From contig FQWG01000016.1 in assembly GCA_900129595.1 (NCBI GenBank), positions 60,236 through 124,235 of the forward strand: 64,000 bases of DNA, given 5' to 3'. The position numbers and the translations under genes were made by a program. This stretch comes from Flavobacterium frigidimaris. GTDB taxonomy: Bacteria > Bacteroidota > Bacteroidia > Flavobacteriales > Flavobacteriaceae. Shown in pieces: positions 35,205 through 43,700 of this stretch. The notes beneath the pieces are model-generated. The model did not search any database. It was given only the letters and a program-made list of their open reading frames with translations, and was not told where the DNA came from. Position 1 is the first letter of the stretch. The number at the start of each line of letters is the position of its first letter.

Positions 35205-35423
35205 TTAGTCATTTAAAAAACCATTGTTATATTTTACGTTAAAAGAATGATCAGACATTAGCAATAGTCCAAAAAACTGAAAAAATGCCAATATTGCAGG
35301 AATGAATGTCCAACAAAAGAGGAGATAAAGAATTCCTTGTACAGATTGTCCTAAATAAAATTTATGAATACCAATTCCTCCAAGAAAGAAAGTTAAAATT
35401 GCTGCGGTTAGTTTACTTTTCAT
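35205..35423 (-). CDS. TM2 domain membrane protein, 72 aa
   Basis: Two transmembrane helices joined by the TM2 signature: AAILTFFLGGIGIHKFYLGQ followed by GILYLLFCWTFIPAILAFFQ. The GG-x-G-x-H-x-FYLG motif is diagnostic. TM2 proteins are small membrane modules of unknown biochemical role. It lies 3 bases after the PH-SHOCT gene and 2 bases before the 208-residue gene, so the three form a tight unit. Confidence 0.88.
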   Translation of the reverse strand: MKSKLTAAILTFFLGGIGIHKFYLGQSVQGILYLLFCWTFIPAILAFFQFFGLLLMSDHSFNVKYNNGFLND

Positions 35424-35426
35424 AAT

Positions 35427-36032
35427 TTACATTTTAGATAAAATTGCTGTTTTTTTTGTGTCAAATTCCATTTGTGATATAATCTCACTATCTAATAATT
35501 TTTTTAATTTTTGAAGTGTTTCCAGTGGATCTTCTTTTTGCTCTGCTACATTTTGAGGAATAGGTAAATTCGCATTTACAGTAATTCCTCCCCCGGCAAT
35601 TGCTCTTTTATTTTCCAGATCATGCTCACGTCTATATGCAATCATTTCTTCTTCTTTTTGTTGCGCAAATTGATATAGTTTTCTGGCTTGAGCTTTTGGT
35701 AGGTAATCGAGCATATTCATATTTCCTTTGACTGTTTTCATAGAAAAGGTTGCCCCAATAATTCCCTCTTTCATGTGACAATCTAGTATGTCTTTCCATG
35801 CATAATCCTGAAAATCCATTGATAATCCTAGATTTCTTGGTCTACAAAAGATTATTCTTTTATTAGTTAGAGCTATACAATCTGGTGAAAGATTTACAAC
35901 TGGTTTTTTTTGTACGGCAATGTATTCTACCTGCTCTCCAGAAGTAAGTAATCCGTTAACTTTAGTTAAAAGTTTTTCGACCGCTTTTGGATCTTGTTCT
36001 TCGTTTAAGAACTTTTTTAAATCGTTTATCAT
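35427..36032 (-). CDS. PH-like domain plus SHOCT-type C-terminus, 201 aa
   Basis: Residues about 25-125 form a bacterial PH-like domain (VEYIAVQKKPVVNLSPDCIA, then LTNKRIIFCRPRNLGLSMDF and GATFSMKTVKGNMNMLDYLP). The C-terminus (DPLETLQKLKKLLDSEIISQ, then EFDTKKTAILSKM) is a SHOCT motif, a short helix pair common on membrane-associated or oligomerising proteins. No membrane helix is present. It leads the three-gene unit with TM2 and the 208-residue protein. The molecular role is unknown; SHOCT/TM2 pairing hints at an envelope-linked function. Confidence 0.82.
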   Translation of the reverse strand: MINDLKKFLNEEQDPKAVEKLLTKVNGLLTSGEQVEYIAVQKKPVVNLSPDCIALTNKRIIFCRPRNLGLSMDFQDYAWKDILDCHMKEGIIGATFSMKTVKGNMNMLDYLPKAQARKLYQFAQQKEEEMIAYRREHDLENKRAIAGGGITVNANLPIPQNVAEQKEDPLETLQKLKKLLDSEIISQMEFDTKKTAILSKM

Positions 36033-36183
36033 ACTGGTTAATATTTTAATTTGTAATTATCCAAATGTAAATCCAATTAAAACCAGTATTTTACGGAAAT
36101 CCATAATCCGTTTTTTTTTAAATTTTAAGCCATAAAAAAAGCCCCGAAGGAGCTTTATAGAATTAATAATAGTAAACGATATT

Positions 36184-36852
36184 TTAAATAATCCCCATAT
36201 CTTTTGCAATAGAAACCAGATGAACGGTATTATTTGCTTTAAAAAAATCTTTTAATCTGGAAAGTCTTTTTTCCAGTGCGCTTTTGCTATTGGCTTTGAC
36301 ATCTGAGGTTTTAAAAATTTCTACAATCTCATCCTGCGAGGTACCATCAGACAAATGTTTTAGGATTTTAATATCGATGTCGTCAATTTCGTAGTTGTTT
36401 TTTTCCTGTAATGCAGAAGCTACTTCAGGTGAAATATATTTTTCTCCGGAGGTTGAAATGATGTGTATTGCTTTCTTTAATTCTTCAATACTGGTCAGAC
36501 CTTTTAATACAAAACCATCAATTTCAGCATTGTCAAAAAGAGATTTTATACGGTAACTTTTATCTTCTACAGAGTAGGCTATTATTTTAATATCAGGTTG
36601 TAATTCACGAACTTTTTGAACCAATTCGTCACCATTGGCAATTTTTACTTCCCGATGATCTGTTTTGAACGAAAGATCACTAATTAATAAATCATAAGGT
36701 TCATTTTTATGAATAGCAGCGCGGATCTTTAAAAACGCATCGTCACAATATTTTGAATGTTGAAAATCGACAATATTTACATCTTTTAAAACTTGTTCAA
36801 TTCCTAAACTGATAGCGTCAAGATCTTCGGCAATTATTACTTTTTTAAACAT
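36184..36852 (-). CDS. Response regulator with C-terminal HTH (cassette 2), 222 aa
   Basis: Receiver domain residues 1-125 with the acidic pocket E9/D10 in IIAEDLDAIS and phospho-acceptor D59 in DLLISDLSFKTD. The C-terminal region (about 150-222: DDIDIKILKHLSDGTSQDEI, EIFKTSDVKANSKSALEKRL) is a LuxR/NarL-like four-helix DNA-binding domain in divergent form. It starts 6 bases after the stop of the TPR kinase gene upstream, so it is the kinase's cognate regulator. The phased GGAATT arrays at both cassette promoters are its most likely targets (inference). Confidence 0.88.
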   Translation of the reverse strand: MFKKVIIAEDLDAISLGIEQVLKDVNIVDFQHSKYCDDAFLKIRAAIHKNEPYDLLISDLSFKTDHREVKIANGDELVQKVRELQPDIKIIAYSVEDKSYRIKSLFDNAEIDGFVLKGLTSIEELKKAIHIISTSGEKYISPEVASALQEKNNYEIDDIDIKILKHLSDGTSQDEIVEIFKTSDVKANSKSALEKRLSRLKDFFKANNTVHLVSIAKDMGII

Positions 36853-36858
36853 AGGCTT

Positions 36859-38562
36859 TTATTTAGGCAGTGTTATTTTTACTTTGAATCCTTTTCCCGG
36901 TTCAGAGTCAAAAGTAAGAGTTCCTTTTATGGATAAAATACGGTTTTCCATATTTTGCAAACCATTTTTTATAATGAGATCTTTTTCGCAGCCTTTTCCG
37001 TTGTCCGAATAATTGATAGTAATAGTATTTGCGGTACTTTCAAACTTTAAAACAACTACGGGAGCATCGCTGTGTTTTTTCATATTGACCATTAATTCCT
37101 GCAATACTCTCTGTATCGTGACTTTTTTGATTTCATCAATGCTTTCCCAATTTACTTTTTCCAGACTATTAATAAGAACATTTGTGTTACTGCTATTGTA
37201 GGTCGAAAGCATTTCTTTTAGATTAGCGGAATAATTTATTCCGGTATCAATACTATTGTTTTCTCTCGAAATTCCGCGAACACGAATATAAATATGATTC
37301 AGTTTTTGCAGTAAAGTTTCTTTTACTTCTTCTTTAGTCAGAGATTGCGTTTGTGTATAAGTTATGGCGTGAAAAACATCGTTTGCCAGTTCATCATGAA
37401 TGTCCTTGGCAATTCTGGTTTCAGTGTCGTAGGCGGTTTCTAATTTTTCGATCCTGTTTCTGTTTTGATAAAATTTTCTCAAATACAATAATAAGAGGAA
37501 CAATGATGTAATACCAATTATAAAAAATATCCTTTGATAGTTTGCTGCCTGTAGCGATAATTCATTCTCTGCTTTTTCAAGTCGCAGTTTCTGGTTTTCG
37601 TCTTTTTCTTTTTTAGAATCGTATTTAATTTTGGCAAACTTGTTTTTAAAATTGTTTCGGATCTTAATAATACTGTCATTTATAGTAATGTACTTTTGCG
37701 CATATTGCGCATTTTTATTTCCGGAATCATTCGAAATTAAAAAAGACAAAGCTTTCAAACGTTCATCGACACTATTAAATCTTGTAGCAATTTCATAGGC
37801 TGATTGTGCATATTGATTCGATTTTTTGGAATCGGTTTTTAAAAAATATTCTGCGAGGTGTAAATTGCTTTCGATGCTTCCGTAAAAATCATCAATTTGT
37901 TTTCTTAATTGATAACCTTCTTGCATTAGGGATAGTCCTTTTTCGGTTAATCCGTTTTTAAAATAAGCAAAACCGAGGTTGTCTAATATTCCTGCTTTTT
38001 CAAAAGGTTCCTTATCAATAATTTTTTTATCGAGTATAGATTTTAAAATTTGAATCGCTTCATCATATTTTTTCTGCTGAATATAAACAGTTGCAATGTT
38101 ATTTAAAGGAGATTGTTTTGATACCTCATCTGTACAATCTGCGATAGCTTCCTTGTAATAATGGATGGCATCATGGTAAAGAGAAAGTTCTTTATCCGCA
38201 ATTCCGAAGAAGTTATTAATGGAAGCACTATATATGTCTTTGTGTTTCAGAAAAGGCAGTGCTTCTGTAAGTGTTTCTTTACTTCCATAATAATCTCCAT
38301 TTATTTGCTGGATAGAAGCCATTTGAATCAGATTAAAGACAATATTAGCACTGTCTTTTATGGTCTCAAAAATTATTTTTGATTTATTGAAGTTGTAGAA
38401 TGCACTATTGAAATTTTTATTTTCAAAGCTCTCTATTCCTTTTTTTCTAAAATCTCGTGCTTCTTTTTTAATAAAAGATGTATCCACAGGTTTAATGTTT
38501 TCTTCTTTACAGGAAAGAAAAAGCAGGAAAAAAAGAAAACAAAAAAACGGGGATCGTAGCAT
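36859..38562 (-). CDS. TPR lipoprotein sensor histidine kinase (cassette 2), 567 aa
   Basis: Same architecture as the kinase at 28549-30273: lipobox FLLFLSCKEEN, TPR-like repeats to about residue 300, one membrane helix (about 340-362, IFFIIGITSLFLLLLYLRKF), phospho-acceptor AKDIHDELANDVFHAI with His389, and an ATPase domain with ELMVNMKKHS, SDNGKG, GLQNMENRI. The last 181 residues align with the paralogue without gaps. It sits between the 54-residue lipoprotein gene (58 bases upstream) and the response regulator gene (6 bases downstream), giving a full signalling operon. Confidence 0.92.
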   Translation of the reverse strand: MLRSPFFCFLFFLLFLSCKEENIKPVDTSFIKKEARDFRKKGIESFENKNFNSAFYNFNKSKIIFETIKDSANIVFNLIQMASIQQINGDYYGSKETLTEALPFLKHKDIYSASINNFFGIADKELSLYHDAIHYYKEAIADCTDEVSKQSPLNNIATVYIQQKKYDEAIQILKSILDKKIIDKEPFEKAGILDNLGFAYFKNGLTEKGLSLMQEGYQLRKQIDDFYGSIESNLHLAEYFLKTDSKKSNQYAQSAYEIATRFNSVDERLKALSFLISNDSGNKNAQYAQKYITINDSIIKIRNNFKNKFAKIKYDSKKEKDENQKLRLEKAENELSLQAANYQRIFFIIGITSLFLLLLYLRKFYQNRNRIEKLETAYDTETRIAKDIHDELANDVFHAITYTQTQSLTKEEVKETLLQKLNHIYIRVRGISRENNSIDTGINYSANLKEMLSTYNSSNTNVLINSLEKVNWESIDEIKKVTIQRVLQELMVNMKKHSDAPVVVLKFESTANTITINYSDNGKGCEKDLIIKNGLQNMENRILSIKGTLTFDSEPGKGFKVKITLPK

Positions 38563-38620
38563 AAGAGTTACTTTCCCCGAAAATAGTAATTAATTTGAAA
38601 TTAACTACTTAAAATTGCCA

Positions 38621-38785
38621 CTATTGTGGTGGTGGCGGAACCTTTATTGGTAAATCTCCAGGTCCGTCAGCGTATGCTGGTACTTCGGGTTTTATATTTG
38701 CTTTAGTATCTTCGAAATCATCAGAAGTACAAGAAATCATAGTTGTCAATAGAGCGCACGCTCCCAATAATATTAGCTTTTTCAT
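38621..38785 (-). CDS. Short lipoprotein with proline-run C-terminus (cassette 2), 54 aa
   Basis: Too short for usual gene calling. MKKLILLGACALLTTMISC is a lipoprotein signal; the mature part of about 36 residues ends YADGPGDLPIKVPPPPQ. Start, Cys position, YADGP-D and VPPPP are shared with the 58-residue protein of cassette 1, although the middle differs, so selection acts on the ends. It is the first gene of the lipoprotein/kinase/regulator operon and may be a ligand or partner of the kinase sensor domain (inference). Confidence 0.8.
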   Translation of the reverse strand: MKKLILLGACALLTTMISCTSDDFEDTKANIKPEVPAYADGPGDLPIKVPPPPQ

Positions 38786-38822
38786 TTTTTTTATATTTAT
38801 GGATTAAGCATGAGTATTGCCG

Positions 38823-39005
38823 TTCGGATCTTTTCCGAAATTTTTAATGCAACATCATTTTGTGTTGGGAAGTGAAGTGCGTAGACAGTAAAAATTTATT
38901 TATACTTCCCGGATAAACTCCGTTTTACGGTTTTCCGCACTTTTTATTTAAACTAGTTTGTACATTTGTTCTAATCGCGATATCGAACAAGAACTAATTT
39001 TTGAT
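38823..39005 (-). promoter_or_regulatory. Structured ~220-nt leader of cassette 2
   Basis: Plus-strand pairing: AAGTGCG (38875-38881) with CGCACTT (38936-38942); ACAGTAAAA (38885-38893) with TTTTACGGT (38923-38931, one mismatch); GGGAAGT (38867-38873) with ACTTCCC (38904-38910) across the stem, giving pseudoknot topology; hairpin TTCGGA/TCCGAA (38823-38839). Each helix has a counterpart in cassette 1 with paired base changes. It would lie in the 5' untranslated region of the lipoprotein mRNA. Confidence 0.6.
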
Positions 39006-39008
39006 ACC

Positions 39009-39132
39009 GCAAAGTAACAACGGCTTTAAGCCTGAATTGAGAGGGAATTCCGGGAATTCCGATATATTTTTAGAATTCCGGACAATTCCACATAATTCCT
39101 TAAAATTCCAAATGAGAAATCCTTAAAATTCC
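39009..39132 (-). promoter_or_regulatory. Promoter of cassette 2: phased GGAATT-box array and -7 box
   Basis: On the reverse strand TTACTTTGC (39009-39017) is the likely -7 box. AATTCC (GGAATT in reverse) occurs at 39046, 39055, 39074, 39084, 39094, 39104 and 39127, with a near match AAATCC at 39117. Most steps are 9-10 bp or a multiple. The nearest box centre is 35.5 bp from the -7 box. The array ends 9 bases before the divergent gene at 39142 and might also affect it. Confidence 0.62.
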
Positions 39133-39141
39133 AGATAACCC

Positions 39142-40152
39142 ATGCCAAACAATACTTTTGAAGATTATAAAATTGCTGTAAAAAAGAAATATGAAGAAGT
39201 TAGAAATAGCGAATACTTTGTTTATTTAAATAACCCGACGAGAGGTAGACTTCGTAATTTATGTTGGGAGTTATTTTTGCAGCAAAACAGAAATCAAGAT
39301 GATTTAAATGTCTTTAGTACTTTATTAGGGCTAGCTTTTGATGTTACTAAAAGGAATAAGTTTGATGAACAAAAAGATAAATTCAGACCTATTGAAACTT
39401 TCTTTAAAGGAGAAACTGATCCGGCAAATGTTGAGGCAGTAAATATGGCTGCAATTTTGGTAGATTTAGAACCGAGACCTTTTAATAAATTTAGAATACA
39501 CAATTTATTTCCTGATGAAATTAAAGGTGATGATGGAGTAGTTTTAGTAAATCAACAAAAGGGACAAAATGAGGGTTCAGGAGATCTGGAAGTTTTTCTT
39601 GATGAAAAGGAGAGAGAAAAAGGAATAGAAAAGGGGATAATAGAAGAAAAGAAACATGTTGAGGTAAAAGAAAGTGAAGAAGTAACAGAAAGTACTACTG
39701 AAGAAATAAAATCAACGCCACAAGCAATCAATGCATTTGTCTCTATTCAGGAAAAAACTCCGGGCAAATTGAACAAAAGAATTAGGAATACTATAATAGG
39801 ACTGGGATTGGTTTTATTTATAGGATTTCCGGTAATCTTTTTTGCATTTCCAAATAAAGGCTGTATGCAGTGGACTGGTAATAACTATGAGATAGTAGAT
39901 TGTGATTTGAAAGCACCGGACAATAATATTGAACTTTTAGATCCAAATCAGATTAACATGAAAAGAATTAAAGTGTGTGATACAACTACTTTTTTTAAAA
40001 GTGACAAACCTATTGTGTTTTATGCCAGATCTCGAGACTCACTAGAATGCTTTAATCAAATGGGATACCATCCTGAAAGGCGAAGTCAATACCTAAGGCC
40101 TATTACCAATTATATGGTGGGTAAATACGTAAGCAATAAACCATGTAAATAA
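39142..40152 (+). CDS. Hypothetical single-pass membrane protein, 336 aa
   Basis: N-terminal soluble domain of about 130 residues (FEDYKIAVKKKYEEVRNSEY; RGRLRNLCWELFLQQNRNQD) followed by a charged Glu/Lys linker (about 140-200), one membrane helix (about 217-238, IIGLGLVLFIGFPVIFFAFP) and a ~95-residue C-terminal domain with Cys residues (NKGCMQWTGNNYEIVDCDLK, RIKVCDTTTFFKSDKP, SLECFNQMGY, KPCK). A cytoplasmic N-domain and periplasmic C-domain are predicted. It is divergent from the cassette 2 operon with the GGAATT array in between. The family is not recognised. Confidence 0.75.
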   Translation: MPNNTFEDYKIAVKKKYEEVRNSEYFVYLNNPTRGRLRNLCWELFLQQNRNQDDLNVFSTLLGLAFDVTKRNKFDEQKDKFRPIETFFKGETDPANVEAVNMAAILVDLEPRPFNKFRIHNLFPDEIKGDDGVVLVNQQKGQNEGSGDLEVFLDEKEREKGIEKGIIEEKKHVEVKESEEVTESTTEEIKSTPQAINAFVSIQEKTPGKLNKRIRNTIIGLGLVLFIGFPVIFFAFPNKGCMQWTGNNYEIVDCDLKAPDNNIELLDPNQINMKRIKVCDTTTFFKSDKPIVFYARSRDSLECFNQMGYHPERRSQYLRPITNYMVGKYVSNKPCK

Positions 40153-40285
40153 TGTTATTGCTATAATTTCGTAAAACAATTCTTTAATATTTAATGGAAT
40201 TATATAAATTAAACCGAAAATTATAGAACATTTCTGATATACTTTAAAACTAATTTAGCATAAAATAATTTTAAAGAAATCAAAC

Positions 40286-40702
40286 ATGAAAACGAAAAGA
40301 ATATTATTCGCATTATTATTGAGCATCGGTTTATTTGCAACATCTTGCAGCAGTGATGACAACGAAGGAGAAACAATTGTTCCGATACAAGGGAAATACA
40401 ACCTAAGTCAGACAGGAACAATTATTGACGGAAAAGAGGTATTGATCGATGCCCCACAAAATCAAGCAGGATGCAGCAGGGATTATTTAGATCTTAGAAT
40501 AAGTAATGCAGCCGTTATAGGTGATTATAATGGTTCTGATTGTGCATTAACTGAAACTACAGGGACTTATGCAAGATCTCATAATGATTTAACTATTAGT
40601 GTTGGTAATTTGAGCTCTACTAGTGACATCATGAACCTTACGAACAAAGAATTAAAATTGAAAGATAAAACTACTGGTATCATTACGGTGTATACAAGAT
40701 AA
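40286..40702 (+). CDS. Lipocalin-like lipoprotein, 138 aa
   Basis: Lipobox in LSIGLFATSCSSDDNEGE. The mature domain (IQGKYNLSQTGTIIDGKEVL; DYLDLRISNAAVIGDYNGSD; LTISVGNLSSTSDIMNLTNK, then LKLKDKTTG) has the strand order of the small lipocalin-like domain common in Bacteroidetes lipoproteins. Two Cys (C60 region and C90 region) could form a disulfide. Single gene ending in a bidirectional terminator. The ligand is unknown. Confidence 0.82.
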   Translation: MKTKRILFALLLSIGLFATSCSSDDNEGETIVPIQGKYNLSQTGTIIDGKEVLIDAPQNQAGCSRDYLDLRISNAAVIGDYNGSDCALTETTGTYARSHNDLTISVGNLSSTSDIMNLTNKELKLKDKTTGIITVYTR

Positions 40703-40748
40703 TATATCTGAAGTAATTTTTTAATTCTTTTAGAGAACTAAAAATCAA

Positions 40749-40787
40749 AAACGGAAATGACTTTCTAAAAGTTATTTCCGTTTTTTT
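40749..40787. terminator. Bidirectional terminator
   Basis: AACGGAAATGACTTT pairs with AAGTTATTTCCGTT (one bulge/mismatch) around a 4-base loop, with seven T after it; it lies between the convergent lipocalin-like and PAS kinase genes. Confidence 0.88.
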
Positions 40788-40788
40788 A

Positions 40789-43700
40789 TTAGTTTGTATT
40801 TTGGATCACCGGGATATAAATGTCAAAAGTAGCTCCCTTGTTTTTTTCTCCTTGTGCCGTGATGATTCCGTTATGGTTTTCTACTATTTTTTTAACGATC
40901 GCAAGTCCGATTCCTGTTCCTGTGTATTCTAATTTTCCATGCAAACGCTGAAAAACTTCGAATATCTTTTTACTGTACTGCGGTTCAAAACCAATACCAT
41001 TGTCTGAAATGCTAATATGACAATATTCTGTTTCTTTAGATAGGCCATGATGGCCTAAATTTGCTCCTTTATTGAATTCGCAGTTCATTTTTATTACGGT
41101 AGGAACATCCGGATTCGAAAATTTGAGTGAATTACTCGCCAGGTTATACAACAACTGTCTAAACTGAAACGGAATAATACTGGCTTCGCAGGTTTTACTA
41201 ATTTCGATTACCGCTCCTTTTTGTTCCAGTTCTTCTTTAAGATCTTCTTTTACCTCATCAATAATTGTAGAAAGATTGACTTTTTCAAACTTTCTTTCCT
41301 GAATGTTGGTTCGTGAGTACGAAAGCAAATCATTGATTAGGGTCTGCATTCGCTGTGCAGCGTTTTGCATTCGTTGGAATTTATCTTTTCCGGAATCGGA
41401 TAGATTATCGGATTCTTTTTCGATAATTTGTGTTGCAAAAGTTTGAATTTTACGCAGCGGTTCCTGCAAATCGTGGCTCGAAATATAGGCAAAAGACTGA
41501 AGTTCCTTATTCATTTGCTCCAGTTCTACATTTTTTTGTTCGAGTTCTTTTGTACGTGCGGTAACTTGTTTTTCTAATTCCTGTGTAAATGCTTTTTCAG
41601 TCTGGATATCCGTAAAGGCACCCACCCATTTGATGATTTTATTGTCTTTGTTCAAAACAGGTTCACCAATTACAGCATGCCATCTGTAGGTGCCGTCTTT
41701 TCTTAAAACCCTGACATCAGTTTTATAAACTGCCCCGGTGGCCAGACTCTTGTTCCAGATTTTGGTATTTTCCTCCAGATCATCAGGATGAATCATGGCT
41801 TGCCAGGCTTTTTCACCAGTTGGGACTACGCCTGTATATTCTAACCATTTGCCGGAAGTAAACAGGGAATTTCCTTTTTCATCGGTTTCCCAGATAAGAT
41901 GTGGAATACTTTCGGTTAGGGATCGGAATTTCTTTTCGCTTTCTTCAATTTTTTTTCTGGCTTCGACTTTTTCAGTAACATCAATCAGTGTTACTTTTAT
42001 GCCTGAAATCGTATTGTCGATTTCGCGCATTGGGGCGTATTCAAAATCAATATACATTTTATATTCCGTATCTCCATTGTTCAAATAAAATAAGGATTCA
42101 GATTCTGAATGTACATTTCCCGTGGCATAAACTTCATTTAAGAGTCTTGCATATTTTTGTTTTTTGAGTTCCGGAAATACGTCTAATATATTTTTCCCCT
42201 GAACATCGCTTTCATTTTTCCTCCATATATTTTTCAAAAGAGCAGCATTGACCATTTCGATCGTCATGTCTTTTCCTCTCAGAATGGCTTTGGGAACAGG
42301 AGATTCCATGACCAGTTTACGGAATCTTTTCTCGCTTGCTTCAAGTTCCTGCTGATGATTTTTCTCGTCAGTGATGTCTCTTACGGTGCCTAATAATTTT
42401 TCAGGATTGTTGTCGTCATCGTAAAAAAGTTTTCCTTTGGCCTCGACCCAGTGAATCGACTGATCGTCCCATATTACCCTGGCTTCATATTGAATGTTTC
42501 CAAAGGCAATCGCTTCTTTAAACGCTTTTTCGCGGATGTGTAAATCGTCTGGATGCACATGGCTCAGCAGTTGGGCATGGGTTAAATATTCACCGTCTTT
42601 GTAACCGGTAACAATTTCGAGATATCTTGTAGAATACTGAAGGTCTTTTGTTTTTACCGCCAATTCCCACGTACCCAGTTCACTCGCTTCGACTATAATA
42701 TTAAGCCTTTCCTCATTGAGTTCTGTTTTTTTTCTGGATTCGACTTTCTCCGTTACCTCCGTGACGGTTACTATGATTCCTGAAATATCTCCATTTTCCT
42801 CTTTTAAAGGATGATAAAGAAAATCGAAATAAAAAATTTCGTGATTGCCATATCGGTTGATAGGTACAGGGACTTCATAACCATGATACGGAATACCGGT
42901 AGTAAAAACTCCTTCTAAAAGAGCACTTACAGCTTCTTCTACCTCTGGTAATGATTCAAACAGGGGTTTGCCTACAAAGTCTTTTTCTTCTCTGGCGACC
43001 AATTTCAGGTACGCTTCATTGGCCATTTCGACCATATGGTTGGGACTGCGTAAAATACTGATTCCAACCGGAGTTTGCTTAACCGTATTTCTGAAACGTT
43101 TATCGGCTTCTTCAATTTTTTGTCTTGCAATAACCTGTGGTGTATTATCAAGTACCCAAATGGCAATTTTGGTTACTTTGCCTTCGGTATTTTTGAGTGG
43201 TGCATATACAAAAGTGACATATACTTTCTCTTTATTTCCTTGTCTGATGAGTTCCATTTCTACTTCATTAGCATAAAATGGAAGCCCTTCTTTTATTACT
43301 TTTTCAAGCGGTGCTTCGTAGCAAGATTTTACCTCGGCAAAAGTATCCCAGTAATGTTTTCCGGCAATTTCTTCGCGGGATTTTCCGGCAACTTCGATAA
43401 AACTGTCGTTTACAATTTCGCTTATTAAAGTGGCGGCATCTATTACACAAATACCAATTGGAGACTGAGCGACCATGCTGCGTAAATTCTCCTCGCTTTC
43501 TTCAATTTTTTTCTTGGCTAAATTCAGGTCTGTTAAGTCGACTCCTGTATTCATAACACCATAAATATTGCCGTTTATGTCATATATTGGTGTTAAGCTG
43601 TAATTGAAATAATAGGTATGTAATTTTCCGTTAACGGTAAGATCAAGGGGCGTATTTTTTGTATGAAAGGATTTTCCGGTTTCCAGTACCTCTTTAATCT

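Noticed and set aside
38823..38910. Short leader peptide inside the cassette 2 leader
   Set aside because: An open frame of about 33 codons exists, but the cassette 1 copy has indels that change the frame and lacks a matching start, so RNA structure explains conservation better.
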